From the NCBI RefSeq assembly GCF_004119455.1, contig NZ_NRQT01000001.1:558001-622000 (forward strand): a stretch of DNA of 64,000 nt, read 5' to 3'. Made by a program: the position numbers and the translations under genes. Positions 54,005-63,865 of this stretch are shown piece by piece. This DNA is from Chryseobacterium sp. CH25 (lineage in GTDB: Bacteria; Bacteroidota; Bacteroidia; Flavobacteriales; Weeksellaceae). Under the pieces are notes generated by a model, which was not told the origin of the DNA, made no database searches, and was given only the letters and a program-made list of their open reading frames with translations. Every line of letters begins with the position of its first letter. The stretch's first letter is position 1.

Positions 54005-54595
54005 ATGGACACCCATCAATATTTTGACATACTGATTAACAAACTTCCTCCTATCAATGACGGGTCTATTTTACATACTTTGAAAAACCATTGTGAGGTT
54101 ATCAATCTTGAAAAAGGAGAACCTCTGATCGCCTTTCAGTCTAACAACCGTAAGATATACTGTATCATACAGGGAAGCTTTATCCGGAATATCATTACTT
54201 CAAGAGGGGAAGAAAAAACCGTCATGTTCCATACTGAATCTTTTTGTGAGTTCTTTAAATCCTATGATTCGGTTTATTTTCATCAGAAAACCAATTATGA
54301 AATAAGAGCGAATGAAAAATCGGTAGTGATTGCCGCAGACTATGATTTCTTTTTTAATCTCATTCAAAACGATATAGAACTCCTCGGGTTTTACACTCAC
54401 AAAACTGAAGAACTTTTTCTGGCTATTGATCTTTTCAGGAATTTCCAGCTGGGATTAACCAGTGAAGAGTATCTGAAATGGCTGTATGAGCATTACAATT
54501 TCCTGTTTCTTCGTTTTTCAGGGCAGAATATTGCCAGCTTTATGGGGATCACGAACGTTTGGCTCAGCAATCTTAAAGCAAAGATCACTTTTTAA
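54005..54595 (+). CDS. Crp/Fnr family protein (cyclic nucleotide-binding-like)
   Basis: 196-residue protein with a beta-roll effector domain (E-K-G-E-P-L-I-A-F-Q-S near 39-49) and a short C-terminal helix-turn-helix (N-I-A-S-F-M-G-I-T-N-V-W-L-S-N-L). ATG 54005 is preferred: a CAGGA ribosome-binding-like stretch precedes it, whereas the TTG at 53978 falls inside the promoter. It is 66 nt upstream of an alpha/beta hydrolase it may regulate. Confidence 0.82.
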   Translation: MDTHQYFDILINKLPPINDGSILHTLKNHCEVINLEKGEPLIAFQSNNRKIYCIIQGSFIRNIITSRGEEKTVMFHTESFCEFFKSYDSVYFHQKTNYEIRANEKSVVIAADYDFFFNLIQNDIELLGFYTHKTEELFLAIDLFRNFQLGLTSEEYLKWLYEHYNFLFLRFSGQNIASFMGITNVWLSNLKAKITF

Positions 54596-54661
54596 ATTAC
54601 TTTAAACGAATTCATTTTACTGATCCTGAACTTTGTAGTGTTAATTTAAATCAGTAAAAAA

Positions 54662-55597
54662 ATGAAAACGTATCAAAACAATAAAGCCTGGAAACAATTG
54701 AACGAATTGCTTCCTTTAGATTTTCAGATCACAGATAAGAATCTTCCCTTAGAAGAAGTTTGGCAATGGAAAGGAAATAATATCCACCTTGACCGCTACC
54801 CTAACCCCAATGCACAATACAGAATTTTTCTGCATCATGGTGTAGGAACCAATGGCCGCCAGATGAATATGATCTTTGGCCATAAAATGGCAGAACTTGG
54901 ATATGAAGTGGTTGCGATAGATAATCTTGGTTATGGAATGACAGAGGTTAATCAAAAAGATATCACCTATGATGACTGGATACACTGTTTCGCTGATTTT
55001 GTAAACTCTGAAACGAAACGCGATTATAAAAAGCCTATTCTTTATGGTTTAAGTGCTGGTGGAATGGTCTGTTATAACGCTGCCTGTTTTATGGATGAAG
55101 TCCATGGAATTGTCGGAATGTGTTTCCTGAAAAATGATGATAAAACGGTTGGAAAAGAAACCGCAAAGTTTGGATGGTCTAACGGGTTTATGTTTCCTAT
55201 GATGAATTTCCTGAATAAAATAGGTCTCAAAAGATTTCAGCTGCCTATGAAAGCTGTTTCCAAAATGAATTTTCTCACCAATAATGAAAAGGCTTTAAAA
55301 ATATTCCTGAAGGATGATGTTTCTGCCGGTGCTAACGTTCAGCTGCAGTTTTTATATGAATACATGCATTATCACCTGCCTATTCCTGTAACACAATTCA
55401 ACAAATGCCCTATTCTATTGACACAACCCGATAATGACCAATGGACACCTCTTCATTTGAGTGAACGTTCCATGAAAGGAATTAAAGCTCCTCTTACTGT
55501 AAAATTATTAAAAAATGGAGGTCATTATCCAATGGAAGAAACTGCTTTGGTGCAGCTGATTCAATATGCTGATGAATTTATTCAGTCCCTGAATTAA
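54662..55597 (+). CDS. Alpha/beta hydrolase
   Basis: 311-residue serine hydrolase fold. The oxyanion-hole region is L-H-H-G-V-G-T-N-G-R near 57-66 and the nucleophile elbow G-L-S-A-G-G near 127-132. An acid is likely in Q-P-D-N-D-Q-W, and the catalytic His in G-G-H-Y-P-M-E near 291. No signal peptide. Probably an esterase or lipase-like enzyme; substrate unknown. Transcribed with or after a Crp/Fnr-like gene. Confidence 0.88.
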   Translation: MKTYQNNKAWKQLNELLPLDFQITDKNLPLEEVWQWKGNNIHLDRYPNPNAQYRIFLHHGVGTNGRQMNMIFGHKMAELGYEVVAIDNLGYGMTEVNQKDITYDDWIHCFADFVNSETKRDYKKPILYGLSAGGMVCYNAACFMDEVHGIVGMCFLKNDDKTVGKETAKFGWSNGFMFPMMNFLNKIGLKRFQLPMKAVSKMNFLTNNEKALKIFLKDDVSAGANVQLQFLYEYMHYHLPIPVTQFNKCPILLTQPDNDQWTPLHLSERSMKGIKAPLTVKLLKNGGHYPMEETALVQLIQYADEFIQSLN

Positions 55598-55613
55598 TAT
55601 GATAAAATCAATA

Positions 55614-55646
55614 AAAAAGCCTGCAGATCACAACTGCAGGCTTTTT
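55614..55646. terminator. Bidirectional rho-independent terminator
   Basis: AAAAAGCCTGCAG / CTGCAGGCTTTTT around ATCACAA. It separates the hydrolase from the convergent immunity-like array. Confidence 0.9.
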
Positions 55647-55667
55647 AACAATTATCTAATAACGTAC

Positions 55668-56663
55668 TTATGATTTCGGAGATTCTGTATAATTAAAGCT
55701 TCTGTTCAAATGTTCAGAAGCAATCTCTTTATTTAAAATTTCTTCTACCTCATCAAATGTTACCAGTCCTTCGGTTTCAAATGATCCGCCATTGGGAATT
55801 TTGTAAGTGTATTCAAAGATATCCCTTGTGTAAATGCTATTCAGGATTTCTACCTGCTTTGCCGTGAGATACGGCTCATGCGTTTTCAGCTGGTTAAAAA
55901 GGTTCTGTTTCAGATCTTCTTCTTCCTCTTCGTAGAACATAGAATCTTCATGTATCTCTGTTACTGATTCCAGGAGTTGACGGAAAATAAAATCCTGGAA
56001 ATTTCCGGCCAATACCTCTGCTTCCTCATCATCATGGGGAATTAGCGTTACAGGTACAGTTCCGTCTTTTTGCAGATCAAACTGAAAGGCATACAGGTCT
56101 CCGGCTCCATTCTGTGCAAACGGAATAAATTGATAGTCCGGATGAATGTTTCTGTAATCTTCCTCATCAGACATTTCCTCAATAGCAGTTTCAACAAGCT
56201 CCTGGTCATTCCAGATTTCAATATCAAATCCAAATAAAAGTAAAGGTGGATTTGCTTTTAACTTCGGAAAAGTATCATAATACCAGTTTGATCCGGATAC
56301 TCCCCAATCCAGCATATTATTTTCAGCTAACTGCTTGTAGATTTCAGGGTATTGAATGTTGTATTTCTGTTCTAATTCTGTTAAATTCATTGGTTTTTTA
56401 ATAATTTGGTTTGATTTTTTTATAGTATCCCAGCATACGGTACATACAATTTTGTAATCGCAGTCCAGAGACCATTGATCCTGTTCTTCGTCTGTTCTTG
56501 TTTTGCTTAAGGCTTCTTCACATTCGTTACACCAGGCCATATCTTCCGGCTTACATTCGTAAAAACCTATCGGCTCATTACTGACGGCAAGAAGGTGGCT
56601 GCATAGTAACTTCAGGTCCTGTTGCCCATGCTTGTCGCAGTAAACATGTTGTACTTCTTCCAC
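55668..56663 (-). CDS. SMI1/KNR4 (SUKH) family protein with N-terminal zinc-ribbon-like part
   Basis: 331 residues. The first 90 hold Cys/His pairs suggestive of a zinc-binding module (C-D-K-H, C-S-H, W-C-N-E-C, C-T-V-C-W). From about 93 the SUKH domain begins (L-E-Q-K-Y-N-I-Q-Y-P-E-I-Y-K-Q-L, later P-P-L-L-L-F-G-F-D and F-I-P-F-A-Q-N-G-A-G-D-L-Y-A-F). SUKH proteins are best known as immunity proteins against polymorphic nuclease toxins, though a few have other roles. Last gene of a four-gene array, 4 nt after its neighbour. Confidence 0.8.
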   Translation of the reverse strand: MEEVQHVYCDKHGQQDLKLLCSHLLAVSNEPIGFYECKPEDMAWCNECEEALSKTRTDEEQDQWSLDCDYKIVCTVCWDTIKKSNQIIKKPMNLTELEQKYNIQYPEIYKQLAENNMLDWGVSGSNWYYDTFPKLKANPPLLLFGFDIEIWNDQELVETAIEEMSDEEDYRNIHPDYQFIPFAQNGAGDLYAFQFDLQKDGTVPVTLIPHDDEEAEVLAGNFQDFIFRQLLESVTEIHEDSMFYEEEEEDLKQNLFNQLKTHEPYLTAKQVEILNSIYTRDIFEYTYKIPNGGSFETEGLVTFDEVEEILNKEIASEHLNRSFNYTESPKS

Positions 56664-56667
56664 GTCT

Positions 56668-57258
56668 TTATGTATTACGTTCTATACAGATATAGGAAGC
56701 ATTCTTTTTATCATAGAACACTTCTATAAAAGGCTCATTCTGTAACCCGACCTGAAAAAGAAACTCCAGGTCCTCATTCCATTGCATAGGAGCATCATCT
56801 TCCGGCCAGGTCATTGCCCAACCACCCTGGTAAGCAAAGATTCCTTCATATGAATAGATAGGATGAGAGTCCATCCAAATATCTGTATATTCATCTGAAG
56901 CAAAGGCAAACAGGCTGCACAAATCATCCTTATCCCCATCATTCTCAGTAATCCATTGCTGGATTTCTTCATCTCCGTAATGCATTAAGGTTTCAAACGG
57001 CGGATAAATCTCTATGGGCTTTCCGGCTAACGCTGTATATTTATTTAAATTAATAGATTTTATATCAATAGGTAAAAAGCTGAATTCATCCTGATCTTCG
57101 GTAAGAGCCATCCATTGATCTAAATGTTTCACCAGAAAACGAACAGATTCATCTTCATTGGCATAAGCTGTTTTTTCATCAGACTCACGGGCCAGAACAA
57201 ATATCTGTGCTTTGCGAATCATAGGCTGCGCTTTCTCCTTCAGTTGGTCTACATTCAT
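56668..57258 (-). CDS. Hypothetical protein in an immunity-like array
   Basis: 196-residue acidic cytoplasmic protein, start at ATG 57258 (M-N-V-D-Q-L-K-E); the longer frame from 57336 adds an implausible hydrophobic N-terminus. It is rich in Trp, Asp and Glu toward the end (Y-Q-G-G-W-A-M-T-W-P-E-D-D). No family is recognised with certainty. Its composition and placement between SUKH-type genes suggest a small immunity or regulatory protein. Confidence 0.68.
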   Translation of the reverse strand: MNVDQLKEKAQPMIRKAQIFVLARESDEKTAYANEDESVRFLVKHLDQWMALTEDQDEFSFLPIDIKSINLNKYTALAGKPIEIYPPFETLMHYGDEEIQQWITENDGDKDDLCSLFAFASDEYTDIWMDSHPIYSYEGIFAYQGGWAMTWPEDDAPMQWNEDLEFLFQVGLQNEPFIEVFYDKKNASYICIERNT

Positions 57259-57362
57259 GGGAAATATAAAAATGATATTAGTGATAAATAATTTTATTCT
57301 GACTTCAAAAGTAGCTGATTCTATAAAGTTCTGCAATCATAAAGGTCATGTTTCAGCTAAAG

Positions 57363-57851
57363 TTAAACAGTAAAAGGATAAATTTCACTTAACCCGGGAC
57401 GAATAAGATTCAGGGCTTCATAAAAACTTTTTCTGACAGGTTCTGAAACGTAATCGTACTCATCAAAATACAAATCCAGCTGCTGGATAATAAATGCCAT
57501 TTGCAGCCATTGTTCAAAGCTGATATTCATTGGTTCTAATCTTTCGTCATAATCATGATCATAAAAGAAAACAACTCCGTTTTTATCCAGAAACCAACGG
57601 TCTCCCTGCCCGTTTCCCGCAAAACACCAATAATCTGACAATACAAATTCTTTATTTTCATTTACAGCTTCCACAGCATTAAATAGAATAGCTTCTGATG
57701 CTATCTCTGTTGTTTTTATTAAGGTAACCAGACTTTTATAATTTTCAGGAAATGGAAAATCAATAGTTTTGGGAAAATTTTGTCCATTTCCTTTTTCTTT
57801 GAGAATCTCAGCCTCTATTTCTTCTATGGAGAGTATTTTAAATGAAATCAT
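57363..57851 (-). CDS. SMI1/KNR4 (SUKH) family protein
   Basis: 162-residue single-domain SUKH-type protein: N-terminal helix I-E-E-I-E-A-E-I-L, F-P-E-N-Y-K-S-L-V near 34-42, the core G-N-G-Q-G-D-R-W-F-L-D-K-N-G near 79-92, then D-H-D-Y-D-E-R-L and F-E-Q-W-L near the end. It starts 2 nt after the preceding gene's stop, so the two are translated together. Probable toxin immunity protein; no toxin gene is visible nearby. Confidence 0.82.
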   Translation of the reverse strand: MISFKILSIEEIEAEILKEKGNGQNFPKTIDFPFPENYKSLVTLIKTTEIASEAILFNAVEAVNENKEFVLSDYWCFAGNGQGDRWFLDKNGVVFFYDHDYDERLEPMNISFEQWLQMAFIIQQLDLYFDEYDYVSEPVRKSFYEALNLIRPGLSEIYPFTV

Positions 57852-57853
57852 TA

Positions 57854-58393
57854 TTAAATGGTATCATGGGTTTGTAGTTTGCATTCAATTTTCAGATCAT
57901 ATTTTTTCACAAGCTCTACAAAAGCCTGAGTAACGAATTTAATTCCTTTGTTTTCATCCTGAACGGCATATTTCACCTCTGACAACGGAATATCTTCAAA
58001 TGTAAATCCCATTCCTTCAAAGTCCTTTACAATAGGAGCCATTTTCAGGAATAATGCTGCATAAACAGGCACTTTCTGGCCTTTCAACATACACGGAATA
58101 AATTCAACTTCATCCTGAAGCTGTGTCTTTAAAGCTACAACTGCTTTCTCAGAAAACAAATCTCCTGTACCCCCTGTATAGCAGGTATAGATGTCGTAAT
58201 CCTTTAAAAACTCATCAATATTCAGAGAATACTCTTCAGTAAATTCTTCTTTTATAGGAATGATATTATTTCTGATTGGAATTTCCCGGCATTCAGGAAG
58301 CTTGAATTTATCAAAAATAGTTCCCTGTTTATCTATCACGGAGAAATAATAATCCTCTTTCGGATGAAAGGAAAATAAGGTATACAAATTCAT
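57854..58393 (-). CDS. Hypothetical protein, possible immunity protein
   Basis: 179-residue cytoplasmic protein. T-C-Y-T-G-G-T-G-D-L-F-S-E-K-A-V-V-A-L near 70-88 and the general layout recall DUF1629/Imm-type proteins, but the match is by feel only. It is the first gene of the tight four-gene array. Confidence 0.62.
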   Translation of the reverse strand: MNLYTLFSFHPKEDYYFSVIDKQGTIFDKFKLPECREIPIRNNIIPIKEEFTEEYSLNIDEFLKDYDIYTCYTGGTGDLFSEKAVVALKTQLQDEVEFIPCMLKGQKVPVYAALFLKMAPIVKDFEGMGFTFEDIPLSEVKYAVQDENKGIKFVTQAFVELVKKYDLKIECKLQTHDTI

Positions 58394-58429
58394 ATTTTCG
58401 ATTACTAAAAGTATTTATGTATGCTCTTT

Positions 58430-59017
58430 TTATTGCAGTAATGAATCAATTTGCCGGTAAAAAGAATCTTTACTGTAATCTGCCACTCCGGTATGATGAA
58501 GACGAATTTCTCCTTTTTTATCCAGTACAACGGTTGTTGGTAATGAGCCGTTATAAAGTTCTCCAGGAATATTCCCTGCCGGGGTTATAAAAGGAACTGT
58601 AAATCCTTTTTCTTTTAGATAGGTTTTTCCCAGGGAAGGATTATCATCAAGATTTACCGTAAGAAATACTATATCAGGGTTGGTTTTATATTTGTTGTAC
58701 AACTTTTCAACTGATGGAAACTCAGCTCGGCATGGCGGGCACCATGATGCCCAGAAGTTAATGAAAACCACTTTATTTTTCAGATGAGAGGAATCTATAA
58801 GGGTTCCGTCTTCATTTTTCAGCATTAACCCGGTATAAGCTGCTTTAGCATTTGGTTTCTCCCCCGCTTCAGAAATACTGGAATTAAGAATTCCTGTAGA
58901 AGCAACCTGTCTCATCAGCCACGCTTTGGCATCCGGATTTACCAATATAATAATAAACAAAACCGTCAATAAGATCGTGGAAAGATTGCTCATCATCCAC
59001 TTTTTAAAATTTCCCAT
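58430..59017 (-). CDS. TlpA-type membrane-anchored thioredoxin-like protein
   Basis: 195 residues: an N-terminal membrane anchor (ILLTVLFIIILVN) followed by a periplasmic TlpA/ResA-like thioredoxin fold with the redox site W-A-S-W-C-P-P-C-R (about 82-90) and the cis-Pro region in S-L-P-T-T-V-V-L-D. It reduces disulfides outside the cytoplasm, for example in cytochrome or surface-protein maturation. ATG 59017 is chosen over a TTG at 59044. Stands alone. Confidence 0.9.
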   Translation of the reverse strand: MGNFKKWMMSNLSTILLTVLFIIILVNPDAKAWLMRQVASTGILNSSISEAGEKPNAKAAYTGLMLKNEDGTLIDSSHLKNKVVFINFWASWCPPCRAEFPSVEKLYNKYKTNPDIVFLTVNLDDNPSLGKTYLKEKGFTVPFITPAGNIPGELYNGSLPTTVVLDKKGEIRLHHTGVADYSKDSFYRQIDSLLQ

Positions 59018-59202
59018 ACTCTTCTGATCATTCTTCACAGGCAAGATAAGTTTAAAATTTGGATTGAAGCACCCTAAAAAAGGAAAAATATTTTCACATG
59101 ATTTATAATTTTAACCTATCAAGATCAAAATATTATATAAATTTTCCCGTTGTATGCTTAAAAAAATTAATATTAATAAATAAAAATAACCAATTCACAC
59201 AT

Positions 59203-59233
59203 TTGTGCTTTTTACCCCCATAATCTATTTTTG
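59203..59233 (+). promoter_or_regulatory. Promoter of the TonB receptor / DUF4249 operon
   Basis: TTG (59203-59205), 20-nt spacer, TATTTTTG (59226-59233). This would leave a 5' leader of roughly 220 nt before the ATG at 59464, long for this genome. The leader is AT-rich and no known riboswitch is recognised in it. Confidence 0.6.
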
Positions 59234-59463
59234 ATTCACTAAAACCACAACAACTTTAAAATGAATACATTTTCCACAGTCTTTTTCCATAATCTTTCAT
59301 ATTAAAATTTCAGAAAACACTGATTAACAATAAGAAATATTTTATTTTTTTCATAATTCCGGGAATTTATATGTAACTAATTCCCCATTCATTCAACTAA
59401 TCAACAGGAAACTATAAACTCCAGATACATATAGAAGAAGGTCTACTACTTTAAAAAAAACTA

Positions 59464-61796
59464 ATGCAAACATCTTTTTTAAAAATTACCGCAGCCACTG
59501 CTGCGCTCTGTTTCAGCACTCTGATGATGGCCCAACAGCAATCCCGCTCCGTAAGCGGAACAGTAAAGGATAAAAAAAACGGCGAACTGCTGATAGGTGT
59601 AACGGTAAAAGTAAGCGATGATCCTTCGATTAACGTTGTAGCCAACGAATATGGATTTTACTCTCTATCACTGCCAGAAGGAAACCATACCATCGTTATT
59701 TCTTATCCTGGTTACAAAGATTTTGAGCAGCAAATTAATGTTGAACAGAATATGAAACTGGACCTTTTCCTTAACCAGGAGGAACAGAAGTCCAACACGA
59801 TAGATGAAGTGGTTGTAACTGGAGTTAAAAAGGATAAGAACCTCACCAGCGCCCAGATGGGAACCGAAACATTAAGCATCAAAAATATTGAGAAGCTTCC
59901 GGTATTATTCGGAGAAAAGGATGTTATGAAAACCATACAGCTTTTACCCGGTATTAAAAGCAATGGTGAAGGAAGCAGCGGATTCAGTGTGAGAGGGGGT
60001 GCTACAGACCAAAACCTAATCTTACTGGATGAGGCTCCAGTTTATAATGCTTCGCATTTACTTGGTTTTTTCAGTACGTTTAACAGTGATGCCTTGAAGG
60101 ATGCCAGCATCATCAAAGGAAATAGCCCGGCACAATATGGTGGACGTCTTTCTTCAGTAATGGATGTTAAAATGAAAGACGGAAATAACAAAAACTATAA
60201 TGTTAACGGAGGAATTGGACTGATCAGCAGCAGACTGAGTGTAGAAGGCCCTCTTCAGAAAGAAAAATCCTCATTTATTGTATCGGGAAGAAGAACCTAT
60301 GCAGATTTGTTTCTTAAGTCCTCTAAAGATTATAAAGACAACAAATTATATTTTATGATCTTAACCTGAAAGCTAATTATCAGATCAATGAAAATAACCG
60401 TATTTATATTTCGGGATATTTCGGAAGAGATGTATTAGGATTGGGAGATACATTCAATACAGATTGGGGAAATGCTACGGCTACATTACGCTGGAACAGT
60501 ATTATCAACAGTAAATTATTTTCCAATACTTCCCTTATCTACAGCAATTATGATTACAAAATCAGCCTGAAAAATAATGACAGTGAGTTCAACTTAAATT
60601 CAAAGATACAGGACTGGAACCTTAAGCAGGATTTTACCTGGTTTGCAGGAAATAAGCATTCTGTACGTTTTGGTCTGCAGTCTATTTATCATACTCTTAC
60701 GCCAAGCAGTGCCTCCGGAACCATTGTTAATTCTTTTCCAAGAAATTCAAGATATTCATGGGAAAATGCATTGTATATCAATGATGATTTCAAAGCAACA
60801 GAAAAGCTGACTATTAATTACGGAGCAAGACTTTCCCTGTTCAGTGTTTTGGGTGGAGATACTTTCAATACCTATGAAAATGGGGTACTCACAGGAAGTC
60901 AGTACTTAGAAAAAGGAAAATTCGGGAAAACATATACCAACATTGAGCCTCGTATTACGGCAAACTACCGTATCAATGAAGTGAGCAGTGTAAAAGGGGG
61001 ATATTCAAGAAATACCCAGAACCTTCACCTTTTAAGTAACAGCAGCAGTGGAAACCCTACAGACCAATGGATTGGAAGCAGCTATTCTGTAAAACCTGAA
61101 ATAGCAGATCAGATCAGTGTAGGATACAGCAGAAATTTCAATAACAATAATTATGAACTGAATGCTGAAATCTATTACAAATCTATGCAGAATCAGATTG
61201 ATTTCAAAAATGGAGCGCAGATTGGTTTCAGTACTGCAGCAGATGTAGAAAGTGAATTACTGTTTGGAAAAGGAAGGGCTTACGGACTGGAACTTATCGC
61301 CAAAAAGAAAAGCGGAAAGCTTACAGGCTGGATTTCCTATACACTATCCAAAACAGAAAGAAAAATTGACGGAATTAATGATAACCAATGGTACAATGCA
61401 AGAATGGACAAAACCCATGACCTTTCTGTGGTAGCCACTTATCAGCTTAATTCAAAATGGACTCTTTCAGGACTGTTCCTTTACAGCACAGGAAATGCAG
61501 TTACCTTCCCTGTTGGAAAATATGAACTGAACGGACAGACCATATTCCAATACAACAGCAGAAATGCAGACAGAATGCCTGCTTATCACAGAATGGATCT
61601 TAGTGCCACTTATGAACCGGAATCTAATAAACGTTTCCGAGGATCATGGACTTTTGGAATCTATAATCTGTACGGCCGTGAAAATGCCTACACCATTAAT
61701 TTTGAAGACAACCCAAACAATCCGGGAACTACCCGTGCTATGCAGACTTCCCTATTCCGATGGGTACCTAACATCACTTACAATTTCAAATTTTAA
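59464..61796 (+). pseudogene. TonB-dependent receptor with carboxypeptidase-like domain, broken by one frameshift
   Basis: Outer-membrane receptor: signal peptide (to about A23-Q), carboxypeptidase-regulatory-like domain (about 28-110), TonB-box-like D-E-V-V-V-T-G, plug (about 125-230), barrel to a C-terminal F-K-F. The frame stops at 60369 and resumes in another frame. At 60351-60354 the run reads T4 (TATTTTATGATC); one more T gives Y-F-Y-D-L-N-L-K-A-N-Y-Q and a continuous protein of 777 residues. The barrel half is otherwise undamaged, so a sequence error is as likely as a true mutation. A DUF4249 lipoprotein gene follows by 3 nt, its normal partner. Confidence 0.88.
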
Positions 61797-61799
61797 ATC

Positions 61800-62600
61800 A
61801 TGAAAAAAACATTCTTTATCATATTATCTGCATTTGTATTAACATCCTGTGAAAAAGAGATCGACTTAGATTTGACTGATCAAAGCGGAAACATTGTCAT
61901 TGAAGGAAATGTTACTGATACTGAGGGATCATACACTGTAAAAATTACCAAATCTGTTGGCTTTTCCCAACCTAACCAATACCCTGCTGTTACAGGTGCC
62001 CAGGTTATTTTAAGCGACAACACTGGACAAACAGAAACTCTAACGTATACAGGAAGTGGGGAATACAAAACAAGTTCCTTCCAAGGGGTAGCAGGAAGAA
62101 CTTACACTCTTAAGGTTTTGGCAGATGGAAAACAATATACTGCCCAAAGTACTATGCCTCAAGCGGTGGAACTGGAAGGCCTTGTACAGGATTCTTTTAA
62201 AATGGGAGATAAAACAACCTATACTCTTCTTCCGGTCTTTACCGACCCGGCAGAACTGGGTAATCGTTATCTGTTTAGTGTTACCATCAATAATTTATCA
62301 AAAAAATACATTAGTGTACTTTCTGATAATCTAAATAATGGCTTACCCAATCAGTGGAGCTTAGGTCTTCCTAATGATGATAATAAAGGGAGAGACCATG
62401 AAGTTGTACCCGGAGATGAAATCCGCGTTGAGATGCAATCTATTGACACCAATATTTTCACTTATTACAGTGCGCTTCTTCAGATTTCTGACGGTTACGG
62501 TACCGTTACTCCTGCTAACCCGCCCAGCAATATCAGCAATGGAGCGTTGGGATATTTCTCTGCACATACTGTAAGATCGCTTGTTTTTCAAATTCAATAG
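61800..62600 (+). CDS. DUF4249 family lipoprotein
   Basis: 266-residue lipoprotein (lipobox L-T-S-C, C17) with an N-terminal beta-sandwich-like part: N-I-V-I-E-G-N-V-T-D near 30-39, G-A-Q-V-I-L-S-D-N near 65, the T-Y-T-L-K-V stretch near 100. DUF4249 proteins almost always follow this type of TonB receptor in Bacteroidota and are thought to be its surface partner. It ends with a terminator 20 nt later. Function in uptake unproven; substrate unknown. Confidence 0.88.
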   Translation: MKKTFFIILSAFVLTSCEKEIDLDLTDQSGNIVIEGNVTDTEGSYTVKITKSVGFSQPNQYPAVTGAQVILSDNTGQTETLTYTGSGEYKTSSFQGVAGRTYTLKVLADGKQYTAQSTMPQAVELEGLVQDSFKMGDKTTYTLLPVFTDPAELGNRYLFSVTINNLSKKYISVLSDNLNNGLPNQWSLGLPNDDNKGRDHEVVPGDEIRVEMQSIDTNIFTYYSALLQISDGYGTVTPANPPSNISNGALGYFSAHTVRSLVFQIQ

Positions 62601-62620
62601 GCTTTCTTCTATTAGCATAA

Positions 62621-62658
62621 AACGGTTATTCCAATTTTGGGATAACCGTTTATTTTTT
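62621..62658 (+). terminator. Terminator of the TonB receptor / DUF4249 operon
   Basis: 15-bp stem AAACGGTTATTCCAA / TTGGGATAACCGTTT with one G-T pair, followed by ATTTTTTG. Confidence 0.88.
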
Positions 62659-63055
62659 GATTCTAAAACCTAAAAAATATTCCTTAAAAACAACTGGATA
62701 AAATAAATAAGTAAAAAAAATAATTTAAAATGTCAGCAACCGCTGTGAAAAACATGTCAACTTAAATTCTTATCCAGTGCTCTTTTATATTTTTATGATG
62801 GTTAAAATTTCATCTTCTTATCCTACTATGATTTTTAAAAAAAATCTGTGGATTTCAGATTTATTATTCTTTATTTCTTGGAGCTGATGATGGTTCTATA
62901 ATGATCAGAATTATTATAAATCCTAATTCAAAATCTATTTTATTACTTTTGTAAAATTAATTCGTTCAGGCAGAAAATCTGGTGATTTATATCGGTTTAA
63001 AATGTGATTTAAGTTACAAACTGAATGTATATTCAATAGCTTCTTTAGAAAAATT
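62659..63055. other. 400-bp AT-rich spacer before the Crp/Fnr gene
   Basis: No gene seen. TACTTTTG at 62944-62951 could be a -7 box, 105 nt before the ATG at 63056, but no TTG stands at the right distance. Confidence 0.5.
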
Positions 63056-63742
63056 ATGATCTCAAAATTTATTTTCAATAATCAATATCTTTTTGATGAA
63101 CTTCCTGAATATGATAAGGATTTGCTTCTAAAAGCCATGAAAACTAAAAACTACCGAAAAAATGAGGCTATATTCACTGACGGCACAAAGCCTAATGGCA
63201 TTTATTACCTTAATGAGGGGAAAATAAAAAAATATAAAGTGGATAATGATGGCCGGGAGCAGATCATCTATATTTACAGTACCGGAGAGTTTTTCGGATA
63301 TTCAGCTATTTTGAGCCAGGAATCTTATGGAGACACCACTTCTACTCTTGAAAATTCTGTTATCTCTTTTATTTCAAAAGACAACTTTCTGGAAATCCTT
63401 AACCAGTCTTCTGTTTTTTCCGGACTTTTGTTGAAATCTCTGAGCCATGAATTCAGTGTAATGGCCAATCTTATTGCTGTTCTATCACACCGTACTGTAA
63501 GAGAACGGGCTGCACTTAGTTTATTGATCCTTCATGACAAATATAAATCTAATGATACTCCTGAAGCGGAAGTATTAATTTCTCTATCCCGCGTAGATCT
63601 TGCCAATATGGTAGGAACAGCCCGAGAAACACTGGCCCGTATCCTCAATGATTTTAAGCAGGAAAAATTAATTAAATCTGAGGGACGGAAAATACGAATC
63701 CTTGATTTTAAACAACTTATTCATATTGCTAACTTCTACTAA
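63056..63742 (+). CDS. Crp/Fnr family transcriptional regulator
   Basis: 228 residues, a full-length Crp/Fnr protein: effector beta-roll (N-E-A-I-F-T-D-G-T-K-P-N-G-I-Y-Y-L-N-E-G-K near 36-56), long dimer helix, and a winged helix-turn-helix (S-R-V-D-L-A-N-M-V-G-T-A-R-E-T-L-A-R-I-L near 180-200). No Fnr-type N-terminal Cys cluster, so it is not an oxygen-sensing FeS Fnr. A TGACA-N6-TGTCA palindrome lies downstream, before the VOC gene, and may be its site. Confidence 0.9.
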   Translation: MISKFIFNNQYLFDELPEYDKDLLLKAMKTKNYRKNEAIFTDGTKPNGIYYLNEGKIKKYKVDNDGREQIIYIYSTGEFFGYSAILSQESYGDTTSTLENSVISFISKDNFLEILNQSSVFSGLLLKSLSHEFSVMANLIAVLSHRTVRERAALSLLILHDKYKSNDTPEAEVLISLSRVDLANMVGTARETLARILNDFKQEKLIKSEGRKIRILDFKQLIHIANFY

Positions 63743-63865
63743 ATAAGACGCAGTATAAAAAATACGAATCAGCTTTCAAAGCCTCCAATTTTATTATTCA
63801 AAAACATCTGTGTTAACCTTTGTATTCTATGGGAAAATAAAAATTACCTCACTTCAAAATCCTAC

